Positions 45,146 through 58,203 of a stretch of DNA of 64,000 nt are shown in pieces. Numbering within the stretch: position 1 is the stretch's first letter; each line of letters starts with the position of its first letter. Position numbers and translations under genes: made by a program. Origin of the DNA: Steinernema hermaphroditum (Eukaryota; Nematoda; Chromadorea; Rhabditida; Steinernematidae); assembly GCA_030435675.1 (NCBI GenBank), contig CM059621.1, positions 8,804,001 to 8,868,000 on the forward strand, written 5' to 3'. The notes beneath the pieces were generated by a model. That model was not told the DNA's origin. It made no database searches and worked only from the letters and a program-made list of their open reading frames with translations.

Positions 45146-46562
45146 TCAGTGACACGCGTCGCTGGTGAAGGCTTCTGCATGGTCGTCATCGGCATTTACG
45201 GACTCCATCGCGGCGAAGAGCCAGTGTCCGAAGCCGGCGCCGAGGACGACGGCCGCGGTCAGATACGTGTTGTAGGTCATGGCGATCAGCATTAGCCAGT
45301 AGGCCATCGTCAGCTGAATGACGTACAGGGAGGCGTCGACGATGCGAAATCCAGCGGACGGCGAGATTTTTTTCGACGAAGACATCAGAGAAGATCGCCT
45401 GAAGTTGCGCATATATTGGGATTTCCCTCTTGGTGTTCATCATCGGGGTAACCTTAGCTTGCGTTGCGGCCGGAGCCTGGGCTCTGTTCAATGGAACAGT
45501 TGGTCGCCCGATAAAGAAAGGCACATAAGGATTATAAGTCCCAAGTTAAAAGAGGAAGCTGTTTTGGTGCACATTTTTGCGCATTGAAACGTGAAGTTTT
45601 TTCGTTTTCGCCTCCTTTTCTGCTTTTAAAGTGCAACTAGAAGACATTACAAGATACTTCTAGCATTGCAGCCAATGTGAAGGTCAAGTACCGGGGTACG
45701 TTGTGCAGCTACGCGAAGCGCGAGTGGCACAGAAGGTGTTTCCTATCAAAAGTTTACCTTCCACGAACGGCCACAACGGGTGGAGTAGTGGTCGGACAGT
45801 AAACATCACTGCCGCCGTTGGCCTTCAGAAGGGGATATGAGCGTTCCTGACGCTTGCCGGACACTTGCAGGTGCATGCGGAACCATTTCAGCGCTTCGTA
45901 GCCAGCCGCCATGACGAAGATAATGGCGCACGATAAGAGTAGGCCTGAAATCGATGAATTAGAGTGAGTTACTTTATTATGATCACTTTTAGAACATTCA
46001 CAACAGGGTATTGAGGCTGAAGCAAGTTTTTAGTCTCGAAGTCAAGCTTGGGTTTTAAATTTTGAGTAAAACGGCCATGGTTGCAGATGGTTCGTTTGTA
46101 GTTCTCACAAGCACAAGCTTCAGAGCCTCTTAAAATGCGGTGAATTCAGAAAACTAATCAGTAAAATGAGGACCAAAATCTGTTCTAGTTTCTTTCGAAA
46201 TGTATTACTCTTCCTATACCTCAAAGGCGTTTCAATGTACGATCTCGACCGCACCTGAGCAACCCCAAGAAAAGCGTACCGCGGAGAGAATCAATCTTCC
46301 AGAAATCGAACAGAATCACTTCGCTGTAGCCTCCGTGGAACCACATCTTCATCTCATGATGACCATGACCGCCCGCCCCATGCGATCCTGCACCGTGGTC
46401 ATGATGTCCGGTGTGATCCGTTGCTTTCGCGACCACTGCTTCGAACACCTTGGGATCTAAACGGAGCATTCAGAAAAAGTCGCCAAGATCGGTCTGCTCA
46501 CCGGAAGGAGGAAAGAACAAGTCGAAGTCATTCTCCGACGCTCCCGTCGTCGTCGCCGGCAT
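45146..46562 (-). CDS. CTR-family copper transporter
   Basis: Four exons (46562-46502, 46456-46280, 45944-45758, 45398-45146) give 225 residues. The extracellular N-terminus has an HHDHGAGSHGAGGHGHHEMK histidine-rich run, a typical copper-binding region, though it has only one nearby methionine motif. Next come the conserved MWFHGGYSEVILFDFW, the first helix (GLLLSCAIIFVMAAGYEALK), a cytosolic loop, and two closely spaced helices with MLIAMTYNTYL (the MxxxM and following helix) and GAGFGHWLF (the GxxxG equivalent). CTR proteins form trimeric copper(I) pores at the plasma membrane or endosomes. The tail ends in DACH, like the HCH tail of human CTR1. TTTCAG lies one base before the ATG. Introns 2 and 3 exceed 330 bp. 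Confidence 0.93.
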
Positions 46563-47817
46563 CCTGAAATGCACAAAAACGAGCTGCTTTGCCACTCATC
46601 AGGAAGCTGCTCATCCTGGAATGCCGACGTTGCTAGGCTACGACGGGTAAACAACGCGAAAGAAGCGCAAGAAGGCTCATCCAGCCGTGCTCTGAAAGGC
46701 GACGTGCAAATTTAGGACGAACCTATTATCTTTCTGAGTCTTTTTGAATGAGCCTTTGCCATTGAGCCTGGACTGGACTGCTAGGGACATGAGCGGGTGC
46801 CACAAAAGAAGCACACTTCCTGGGGAGTTCGTGGCGGTCCCTTCGCGATGATTCATCGGTAGACTATCTACGTTTACGGGAAATTCATTTTAGGAAGGAC
46901 GTTTCCATGGATACTGGGTACATGGACGACTATAGAAGACTGTGTCAAAGCCATCTGAGGTCATACTCGTCCCTCGATGAGCATCTATGACTTAAGAAAC
47001 CTCGAAAGGAGGGAAAGAGCCGCGTTTTGGAAGAGCGAGATTCCCCTACTCCTTCTGAGGAATCTTGTGAGGGGGATACGATAGAAACGAATTGGTGAAC
47101 AGCAGATCTTTCGAATTTGGACCGCATTCAGAAACGCACTCGTGCGTCATCGGAACGGCATTGGATATGAGATTCCTTATAAAGCGGGGGAACCTTGCGT
47201 CGACGCTCTATGTGTGGAGGAGGCGCAGGCTATTATTATCAGATTATGGTGCTGCGCGGAACTGGGAAAGAAATCGAAATAGATAACAAAAAAAGAAAGT
47301 TATCACAAGGGGGACAAAAGGGAAACAACGCGGGGATCGACGATGCCGCAGAGGACGCTGGCGCCACCGTTCCGCCTCCTCTCCGAGTGGCGACTGGTCG
47401 GAGTGGCTCATCTCGCGCGACGGGCCGCCTGTCATTGACAGAAACGGCTCTGTCCTTGTGACCGCTTGAAACTATGACGGAGTCGTGCACTCCTCGGAGG
47501 CAATCCTCGCCCATGTGGCGCGATTTGAGGCTCGCCGGACGAGGTCGTGAACACGCAATGATAAGTAGGCCGACGATATTTCCAGGCACTTTCAGAGCCA
47601 GTCTTTAAAAGTAGTTGCACACAAAGGAAGTTAAGCATTTATTCTTGCATCTCACGGCCTGCCACGGTGACACGTTCCTTCGGTCCTCAGAGGTTGCGCC
47701 TGAGGGGTTTGACTTGTGGGGAGAAGAGCGACGAAGGAGCCATTCTTGTGCATATGAAGATACCTATCAGAGCGCTTTGAGTACAAGGAAACGTTAAAGA
47801 TCAAAGAAAAGCGGTGC
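46563..47817. other. Intergenic region
   Basis: No gene recognised between the copper transporter start and the glutathione synthetase stop. Confidence 0.5.
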
Positions 47818-49534
47818 CTAGCAGAGGAAAGGGCTGTCGATGACCGCGGCTCCCACCGCCACCCCACCCTCGTTGACGTCTTCGCACTTTGTGCGGAGCA
47901 TCAGTCCGCCGAAGACGTTAGAAGTCACCACACCGGACTCGGGTTTCGCCTCCGCGTCCATCGCCCCGTAGAGGCAGCCGAAGATGCCGAGTTCGCCGAC
48001 GACGTTCGAGAGTTTCATCGCTGTTAGCGCTCTCACCAAGTAGTTCTGAAGCGGGGAGTTTTGTAGGGAGCACGTATTAGTCGTGGGGGGACCCCGAACA
48101 CACAGAGGGAAGCTTCGATCCCTCCTTTAATCGATCTACCCCTACTCACCTGCACAGTCAGTGGTCGGATCCTTTGCATCAAGATGTGCGCAGAGCGTTC
48201 GTCCTTGGTCATGGAGGTCAACTTCTGGACGATCTCCCCTCCGTAGAAGTTTCCCCCGCCGCCCTCAAGCTGAGGCTTCAGGACGAACTCCTCCGGATGC
48301 GCTTTCGCCTCCTCGATGATGGCCTTCGTTTCGTCGTCGTCGTTCTCCAGGCCCCAAAGACCCGCGAACGTGGCACGGATGAGTGGAACCAATTCGGGGC
48401 GGTCAGGAAGAAACCGCTCCACTTGGCCTTCTTGAGCGAGGGCCTGAAAAGTCGGCAGGTACGGTAGAATCGTCGACGTTTCGCTACCTGCTGGATCTTC
48501 TTGGTGTTCGCTACCTGAAGGCCGATCCATGGGCATTTGACGGCGTCCGAGAGTTCGATGGTTTCCCGGGCCTTCCACTCCGTTTCGGTCGGGTAGTTCT
48601 CCGGTGAGTAGCCAGCCCGGAAGTAGACGAGTCCGATGCGGACGGCGCCGTCAAGAAGCAGTCTTCCCGTGACCTCGTCGAGGACGACTCTCTTTGCGCA
48701 CTGGGCCAGATCGAGGCGCATCACCTCGATCTGTCCTTCGGAGAGCTCTTCCAGCTCATACTCGATCCAGCGTTGGTCTATCTGATTTTGGTTGACGTTC
48801 TCCACCACCACCAGAACGATCGCCTTCGGGTCCCCAAAGCCCTTCCACGCCTCGAAGAGTCCCATCCCCAGCATCTCCGTAGGCCTGTTCTCCGGGAGTT
48901 GTCCCTCTGCCGGCGTGATTCCGAGGTGTTTGAGCACTCGGCGGTGCAGCTCCGTGCAGCGCTCGCTCAGCGGTCCCATGCCGACGGCAATGTGGTTGAC
49001 TTCGATCTGAACAAGGCTCTGATACGTCCTGTATTTGAACAACCCTAAGGGCCCACCTGCTTGAGTTCCTTCTTCCCATCGGCCCTTACATGGCACATGT
49101 AGTCGGACCTCTGCGTGAGGATTATCTTCTTCTGGCGGGGGCCACCACCCTCCATCACCTTTCCTAGAATGTGCAACAGTCCGCGCGTGAAGGCGTCGCT
49201 CTTGACCACTTCAGAATGCCAACGCCTCAGATACTCGAAGTCGTAGGAGACGCGGAAGTAGAGCAGATTCATCGCCTTCTGGACCTCCAGCGCCTGGCGG
49301 AAGACGTCCGCGGGGAACGGCGACGGCAAAAGCGCGAAGGGGACTGCCTGACAGAGGTCGCCGTTTCCTTTCCGCTCCGCCGTCCGAATCACCATTCCGT
49401 GAGCCTGACATAGAATACACTTCGGAAGGATAGTGACCGCCTACATGTACCCAGTCGATGGCGTCTTCGCGGAGCGTCTGGAGTGTCGACTCCGGAATAG
49501 GAAGCTCCACGGGAAGATGCAGGCCGGCGCTCAT
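47818..49534 (-). CDS. gss-1: Glutathione synthetase
   Basis: Five exons (49534-49445, 49404-49057, 49006-48488, 48443-48150, 48045-47818), all phase 0, give 492 residues; the human enzyme has 474. Recognisable blocks: QRSDYMCHV (human NRSDYM), EVNHIAVGMG, the DGAVRIGLVYFRAGYSPENY strand, KCPWIGLQVANTKKIQQ, the glycine loop FVLKPQLEGGGGNFYGGEIV, ERSAHILMQRI, and the end EGGVAVGAAVIDSPF. It joins gamma-glutamylcysteine and glycine using ATP, the last step of glutathione synthesis, in the cytosol as a dimer. The start was chosen at the ATG four bases after a GCTCGTAG acceptor; an upstream in-frame extension exists but reads as low-complexity. Confidence 0.96.
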
Positions 49535-50689
49535 CCTTCTACGAGCCAAGAAAAAGAAGAAGAAGAGGGGATCGGAGGACGCGCACACTAAAGCAGCAGA
49601 ATGGCGACGCAGTCGCGACGGCGGCACCGTGGCGGACCGTGAGGGTTCTTTGCGCAGCATCCCGCCTTCTGTTTTTGAATTTGCACCATTTCATGTTTCT
49701 ATGTTCAAGAAGGAGCTACAACGCGCGCCGCTTTCCGATCGACTTTATCGTTCACTTATTTTGCCGAAACCCTCGAGCCTCAAGAGATTGCAAACTGGAA
49801 ACTATCGCTAATGTGGGGGAAATAGCTTCCACCGACTCCCACGCTACAGTACCATTTTAGTACAGTACAGTACCATCTACAGAAAGCAGTAGACACTTCC
49901 GATTTCCACTTATGTGTTGTAAGTCGGCGCCCTTCTCGCAGAGAGATGACTAAACGCAGAGTGTATACAGGCGCTTTTGCCGTCCGCGACGAGTCGCCCA
50001 CTCCTAATCATCACTGTCCCTGTCTGGGCATTCTCACGCACCAAAAGTGCACGCATAGCATCTGACCTTAGAAAAAACCTGCGTCAAGCGACTTAATATC
50101 TTGTGGCGCTAACAATGCAGAATCGGACCGTTCAGCATTCTGCAAGGTGACCCAAAAGTTCCACTGCGACTGCGGAGTGACAATGTGTTTCTTATGCATA
50201 TATATGACGTCTGGCAAGGCGTAAGCCTTAGATACGAGAAATAAACTCGTGTAAAAGAATCACGGGGAAGGATCCACTTGCCTAACTCATATGGCACCAC
50301 TAATCAAAAATGGGTGCACCTTATGGAGCAAAGTGAGGCGTCAGAGGCGCAAGTTGTAACCTAGCTCTATCTCCAGCTCGATCTAAGAAGGACTCTTCGA
50401 ACCCCTCTTTTGGTAGCTTCAGAAGATTGAGTGTCCAACTCCACAGAGGGCCGACGGAATGGCGTCCGATAGCCGTCTCCTGTAAGAGTTCCTGGATCTG
50501 AAAACATTCTGTAGAAAACGAGAGCACGCACCTCATCCACGTCCACGTTCTATGCCCCAAGATGTCAGCGCACAAGATCACAACACTAACGATCTTTATC
50601 AAAACTAACCACAAATCGAACAACACAAAGAGAACTCGTATTCAATCATTAATAGACACAACTTGTTGCGGGCGTTATGTGTTTCCGTC
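49535..50689. other. Intergenic region with TACAGTA words and one weak small frame
   Basis: A cluster of CTACAGTA/AGTACAGTACAGTACC words lies at about 49845-49880. On the minus strand, 50626-50321 is a 101-codon frame beginning with a hydrophobic stretch (LVLIKIVSVVILCADILG), so a small secreted or membrane protein is conceivable. A possible 34-base intron inside it would shift frame, and there is no homology I recognise, so it is not called as a gene. Confidence 0.4.
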
Positions 50690-51835
50690 TTAAACGAACG
50701 CGATGCCTTCGTATTTGAATTTGCCATCGAGCTGGCTTTCGTTGAGCAGGATGCGGCCACTCGACACGCTGAAGACGGTGATGTAGGACGCCTGGGGAAC
50801 TCCGTCCTTCTCCTCTGATTTCAGCGCTACTATGAGGTCGTCCTTTGATCCGGGAACGAATTGGAAGGCAGAGAAGCCGCGCGCTCCGTCGCCCTTCTCT
50901 CCGACGTGCCTCACTTCTACGTTGGAGAAGTCTTCGTCGGCGACCAGAAGAACGTTGGTTCCGCGGTGCTCATCTTCGGCTTCAGTGTACTTCTCGTGGG
51001 ACGCTCTTCGCGGCATGAAGAACCATTTCTTGTGGAGTTCGGAGAACTGAGCCGATTCGTGGATCATGTAGCCGGGTCCTGGGTGCGGAATTCCATATGA
51101 CGTTCGGAGCTTGATGTACTCGTCCACCCACCGCACGTGCTCAACGCATCCGTTGTGCGAGACGACCTTCACGTACATCGGGTGGTGGTTGACGAAGACG
51201 CCTTCAGTTGTCGTCCACTCCTTTCCCAGTCCGCCGACATAGAGCTGATGGTTCTTCACGGCCATCCACTCTCCTTTGAAGCCTTTCGTCACGTTGCCGG
51301 GACCATCGTTGAGCAGCACCCACGGAACAGCGTCCTTGCCGACGATCTTGTAGATGATTCCCGTTCTATCGTCGATTGTCAGCAGGTTTCCATCGAAAAC
51401 GGCCAAGTCAGAGAGTTCCATAGATCGTCCTCCGGCGGCGATCTGTGAATGGATGCTGACCACTTCGTCGTCCCACTGCACGCTCGCCTTCTTCGCCATC
51501 ACGTCGATCTTCAGCGTTCCGTACTTCATCAAACTTCGCCACTTGTTCTTCGCGTCCGGGATCTTGCTGTCATGGTCGAGATCAGTGATGACGGCGATTT
51601 TAAACGAGCGGCTTCCATCGGAGTACGTTTTCGGCTCGCCCAGCTGCGAGAAGTTGTACGGCCTGGAGAAGATGTTCGAAGCCTCAGGCAGCGTAGTCCT
51701 CAGCGAGTAGTATGAGCTCATCAGCAGCGCCGTCAGTGACATGACGACCAGCACCGTAGAAGTCGACCATCCGGACTGTTGCGCCTGGAGCGGCTTCAGG
51801 CGGCGGCTGGGCGAAGACGACGACGACCCGGCCAT
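50690..51835 (-). CDS. Calcium-activated apyrase/nucleotidase (CANT1 family), intronless
   Basis: A single uninterrupted frame of 381 residues. A short Ser/Arg-rich cytosolic start is followed by one signal anchor (STVLVVMSLTALLMSSYYSL), then a lumenal five-bladed propeller: FKIAVITDLDHDSK, GGRSMELSDLAVFDGNLLTI, GKDAVPWVLLNDGPG, FKGEWMAVKNHQLYVGG, YMIHESAQFSELHKKWFF, GARGFSAFQFVPGSKDD and KFKYEGIAFV at the very end. The order matches CANT1. These enzymes hydrolyse UDP, GDP and UTP in the ER/Golgi lumen, removing by-products of glycosyl transfer; the worm gene apy-1 acts in ER stress. The complete lack of introns stands out against neighbours with three to nine exons. Confidence 0.95.
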   Translation of the reverse strand: MAGSSSSSPSRRLKPLQAQQSGWSTSTVLVVMSLTALLMSSYYSLRTTLPEASNIFSRPYNFSQLGEPKTYSDGSRSFKIAVITDLDHDSKIPDAKNKWRSLMKYGTLKIDVMAKKASVQWDDEVVSIHSQIAAGGRSMELSDLAVFDGNLLTIDDRTGIIYKIVGKDAVPWVLLNDGPGNVTKGFKGEWMAVKNHQLYVGGLGKEWTTTEGVFVNHHPMYVKVVSHNGCVEHVRWVDEYIKLRTSYGIPHPGPGYMIHESAQFSELHKKWFFMPRRASHEKYTEAEDEHRGTNVLLVADEDFSNVEVRHVGEKGDGARGFSAFQFVPGSKDDLIVALKSEEKDGVPQASYITVFSVSSGRILLNESQLDGKFKYEGIAFV

Positions 51836-52963
51836 CTGAAAATTCCAGAGAGAACGTTACAATCGAACGACAATGAGCGCGAGATATGGAGAATGGAACT
51901 GAGCGACAAATCGATGGAGAACTGATCAGACGGAAACAAAAAGTAGTGAAGGGAGTGTTGAAGGATGCACTACACAACACAAACTACTCTTAGCACTTTG
52001 GCGGGTGCAATGATAATTGGCGCTGACTTCATAGCCCATGGTGCGCCACATAATCGACACAACGCCGCGTGTCAGCGGTTCGTTGCCACACGCGGTTATC
52101 GCTGAAGCGATGGCGAAACACCGCTGACGTGAGGGTCAAGGAGCAAATCTTGCATCAGAGTAGTAGTGTTTGATTAATCAATTGTTCCAAAAGTCCACCT
52201 CAATCGGTTGTTGTCAATTCCATCTGCCTAAAGTACTAAAATACACAATGACGTGTGCACCCTGGCAAGTTCTAAAGTGAATGCCCTCAGAGTCGATGTG
52301 AAAACACGAGCGGTCAGCTACATGCCAGGATAATAATGAATCAGCTGCACGCCAGGATAATAATGAAAGGGAATCGCACACACGCGCTCTTGGCTCTCGA
52401 CTGCCGCGAAAACACACGATTTAAAGCCGTACGAGGCAGCGAGGCTTCACTGATAAAAAACCAGAAAACCACAAGGCAGAACTCCCAAACCTCACGAGCA
52501 CAAAATACAAACAGACAATCCTGCCAAAGTAGACTCAAATGGAGAAACTAGACTCAGACACGTGATCCAACAGAGACTGGGAAGGTCATAAATTCGAAAC
52601 GTATTCGAATCCAGCCGTAGCTCTTGCGCGGCTCAATTAACCAGAAATTGAGACGAAAACGCCCACCGCCCACGCCCGGGATTGCTTGATCTTATTGCTC
52701 AGTGCTGCTTGCCCAGTCAAAAGCAAAACCTTCGAGAGTTTCGAGATCTTGAACCAGTTACGTAAATCATCGTCAACTTGAATGATGTGCAGAGTCAGCC
52801 GATTACCAAACAAGCCACGCAGTACTAAGCTGCTTGTTGGTTCCCGGTGACTGATGCCTCTCATTTTTGACTCACTCGTGAAAGCATAACAAAGAACACG
52901 CATTTACGCGAGTACAAACATTTTACAGTACCAAAATACAAGAAAATTAAAGAATGTAAAGCT
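51836..52963. other. Intergenic region
   Basis: No gene recognised. 52071-52132 is an imperfect inverted repeat (GTCAGCGGT ... ACCGCTGAC). 52312-52367 holds two tandem copies of a 27-bp unit containing GCCAGGATAATAATGAA. Confidence 0.5.
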
Positions 52964-55803
<2,840 letters not shown>

Positions 55804-56362
55804 TCTGAAACGAAAGTGGTTACAAAAGTTCGACAAATTAGGACTAGAACGCCCACAGCCTGCAAAAACGGAGCAAACAAACAAGTAGCGACTTTTAAGC
55901 AAACTGAATTCCTGCCGTGGACAAACAATTTACTGCTCAACACCATCCCAAAATGCGTGTGAGTGGCGCAAAAACGGCGAGGGATAGGTGCAAACGCGCG
56001 AAAATTTCGCGTTCGAAAAGTCCCGCCTTCCTATTCGAAATATTTTTGAAATTTTGGCTCCCGACACGAAGAGTTCCTATCGTCGCTGCCTTCCACAAGT
56101 ACGGTCGGTCGCTTTGGGCACCTCTCGCCCGCCGTGCAGCCGAGGCCCAAAACTGTGTGGAATTTGCTCGAATTGGGATGAATATTTTTTGAACACAACG
56201 GCGTTTTAGGAGGGCACGCCGTCCATTTTCGTATTCGTGCGTTTGCTTGTTTTCGGCCTAAATGCTTTCTCGAAATCGTCGAAGTTGATCGTGTTATCAA
56301 GCAAAGAGATTTGCCAAAGCAGCTACTACACTCTGTGAAATCTTACAGGGTACAGATTAATC
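55804..56362. other. Divergent promoter region between mcm-3 and rps-8
   Basis: Head-to-head spacing of 559 bp. A TCTTACAG acceptor ends at about 56348, in front of the rps-8 start, so part of this DNA is outron. No other feature recognised. Confidence 0.5.
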
Positions 56363-57308
56363 ATGGGTATTTCCCGCGACTCCTGGCATAAGCGCCGCGC
56401 TACTGGTGGAAAGCGCCCTGCCCCCCACAAGAAGAGGAAGTTCGAGCTTGGACGCCCTGCCGCTAACACTAAGGTAACCGCTGAAGTTTCGTATTGCTAT
56501 TAAACCTCCATTTGCAGATTGGACCCAAGCGCATCCATACCGTCCGCTGCCGTGGTGGTAACCTTAAGTTCCGCGCCCTCCGTTTGGACACTGGAAACTT
56601 CGCCTGGGGATCCGAAGGTAATTGCTCAGTCGCATACGCAAGACTGTTTCGAGAACAAACACAAAGGGTGGAATGCCTACTCAGAAATCACCTTTGGCGT
56701 GTTACTCGGATAGAAATCGTACACGTAAATGCAGGCAGTGCATTGGTTATCCTCCATTGCCTCACCTCTGTGTACAACACTCATGTTCAATCCGTCAAAC
56801 ATAGCCTGCACGTGCAAACGACGAGCTTTTATTTTCTTCGTTTCAGGTTGCGCCCGCAAGACCCGTATCATCGATACGGTCTACAACGCCACCAACAACG
56901 AGTTGGTGCGTACCAAGACCCTCGTCAAGGGAACCGTCATCGCTGTTGACGCCGTTCCGTTCCGTCAGTGGTACGAAGCCCACTACGCGACTCCCCTGGC
57001 CCGTAAGAAGGGAGTGAAGCTGACCGAAGAAGAAGAGAAGCGCATCAACCCTACCCGCTCGGAAAGTGCCAAGGCCAAGTTCACAAAGCGCCAACGCGAT
57101 GCTGCTGTCGACCCCCTCCTTGCCGAGCAGTTCTCCAGCGGAAGACTCCTCGGTAGGCTCTATGGCCCGTGAATGGCCGCTAACCTCGTTTCGTTTAGCC
57201 CGCATCAGCTCCAGCCCCGGACAAGTCGGACGTTGTGACGGATACATCCTGGAAGGCAAGGAACTCGAGTTCTACCTTCGCAAGGTCAAGGCCAAGAAAT
57301 CGAAATAA
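56363..57308 (+). CDS. rps-8: 40S ribosomal protein S8
   Basis: Exons 56363-56473, 56518-56617, 56847-57152 and 57199-57308 give 208 residues, exactly the usual eukaryotic length. The start [17 protein letters not shown], then [37 protein letters not shown], and the C-terminal [17 protein letters not shown] are characteristic of eS8. It is part of the small ribosomal subunit and is bound early in 18S rRNA processing. Introns 1 and 3 are 44 and 46 bp, but intron 2 is 229 bp and contains an H/ACA snoRNA-like structure (see separate entry). The start ATG lies 14 bases after the acceptor. A small eEF1B-like gene follows on the same strand. Confidence 0.97.
56655..56782 (+). ncRNA. Candidate H/ACA snoRNA inside rps-8 intron 2
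   Basis: Two hairpins with the right linkers can be drawn. The 5' hairpin closes with AACAC (56658) and GTGTT (56699), with AAGGGTG pairing CACCTTT inside. An ATAGAA (56710-56715) fits the H box ANANNA. The 3' hairpin closes with GTACAC (56719) and GTGTAC (56770), contains AGGCAG/TTGCCT, and has two unpaired sides that could be a guide pocket. ACA triplets follow at 56774 and 56777. Vertebrate RPS8 introns also host snoRNAs. Structure drawn by eye; target not determined. Confidence 0.5.
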
Positions 57309-57799
57309 TTTGTCGTTATATTTGTTGACAAAATTGTTGTTTATAAAACTGTTTTTGTTTGAATCGTTGACATGTATCTATCTGCTTGATCTCGTGTAGT
57401 TGGGTACCTGCTCTTGTGGTTTCCCAGCGTTGGGGGATGACGTAGTTGGCAACTTGATGGGAAGTTCGATTGAGTGCTCGTTAACTCGGCCTTCTCGGTC
57501 TCCAGGCACTTTCGGGTCGATGATGACTCTGCAAAGTTGTCGAGCACAGGAATGTTGTGTAATTTTGAAAAGCTTCCAATTTTGAAAAGGCAAACGTTGA
57601 TGTATCATCATCAACGTTTGCGCGTTTGAAAACGTCTGGTTTGCAGGGTCTGTCTCTGTCATGTCGCTGGTGGCTCTCGACGCGACTCACTTTCCAAGAC
57701 ACTGATCGGAGCCTGTCGATCTCCAATTGCCCAACTGATGTAACTCGAAGACAGCCACTACACGGCCTGGTTCGCTTTTGTTTCTTCTTTCTCGGCACT
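57309..57799. other. Intergenic region with a short perfect hairpin
   Basis: 3' end of rps-8 and upstream part of the eEF1B-like gene. Contains the hairpin at 57590-57621. A minus-strand frame (57798 to 57378) with a basic start (PRKKKQKRTRP) and a readable C-terminal part (RVIIDPKVPGDREGRV) can be drawn, but its halves do not join in phase, so no gene is called. Confidence 0.4.
57590..57621. repeat. Perfect 13-bp inverted repeat with 6-base loop
   Basis: GCAAACGTTGATG, loop TATCAT, then CATCAACGTTTGC. Flanked by TTTTGAAAA-like words on both sides. Could be a terminator-like hairpin, a protein site or the tip of a small element. Confidence 0.7.
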
Positions 57800-58075
57800 A
57801 TGAATGAAAATGGAGATCGTTCGAGATTCCTTAGTAAACTAAACGCACATTTCGCGAACTTTAGCTACGCAGATGGGTAAGGCGCTGTGTCGAACATTTC
57901 ATTAAAAGTGTTTTTTAGTTTTGTCCGGACTGCTCGCGATGCAGAGCTGTTCGACGAGCTCAGCAAGTTCGTAGATGTGGTGACATCTAGCGATCACGTC
58001 CACCTGAAACGCTGGTTCAGGCATGTGGCCACTTTTCCGCGAAATGAGAAGCCAACGTTCGTAACGTTTACTTGA
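57800..58075 (+). CDS. Small protein resembling the eEF1B N-terminal GST-C-like domain
   Basis: Exons 57800-57876 and 57919-58075 give 77 residues. The pattern LSKLNAHFANFSYADGFVRT, then ARDAELFDELSKF, and then HVHLKRWFRHVATF follows the N-terminal domain of eEF1B-alpha/beta (FATGFVLSGEDAQLF then YPNVARWYANV). In eEF1B, ValRS, CysRS and AIMP3 this domain mediates complex formation. Here it stands alone with no exchange-factor domain. It starts 492 bp after rps-8 and ends 129 bp before PheRS alpha, all on one strand, so it may be co-transcribed with a tRNA synthetase. Its identity as a GST-C-like domain is by residue pattern only; a remote match should be tested. Confidence 0.6.
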
Positions 58076-58203
58076 CTTTCGTAGTTGGTAGAGAGCTTTT
58101 TTCGTGTGTAATTTTCGCGTATATCTTATATGCATGCTGTTGTGGCCTTGCTGTGTTCACATGACCGTCGTAACCTAATTAGCTTCCATCTTTCAGACTA
58201 AAA

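Noticed and set aside
50321..50626. A 101-codon minus-strand frame with a hydrophobic start
   Set aside because: No recognised homology, weak codon pattern and an out-of-phase candidate intron; kept only as a note in the intergenic entry.
52071..52132. Imperfect inverted repeat as a structured RNA gene
   Set aside because: Pairing is interrupted and there are no promoter or family features; noted only as a repeat.
57378..57798. A basic minus-strand protein starting PRKKKQKRTRP
   Set aside because: The two plausible halves do not join in phase with any good donor-acceptor pair.
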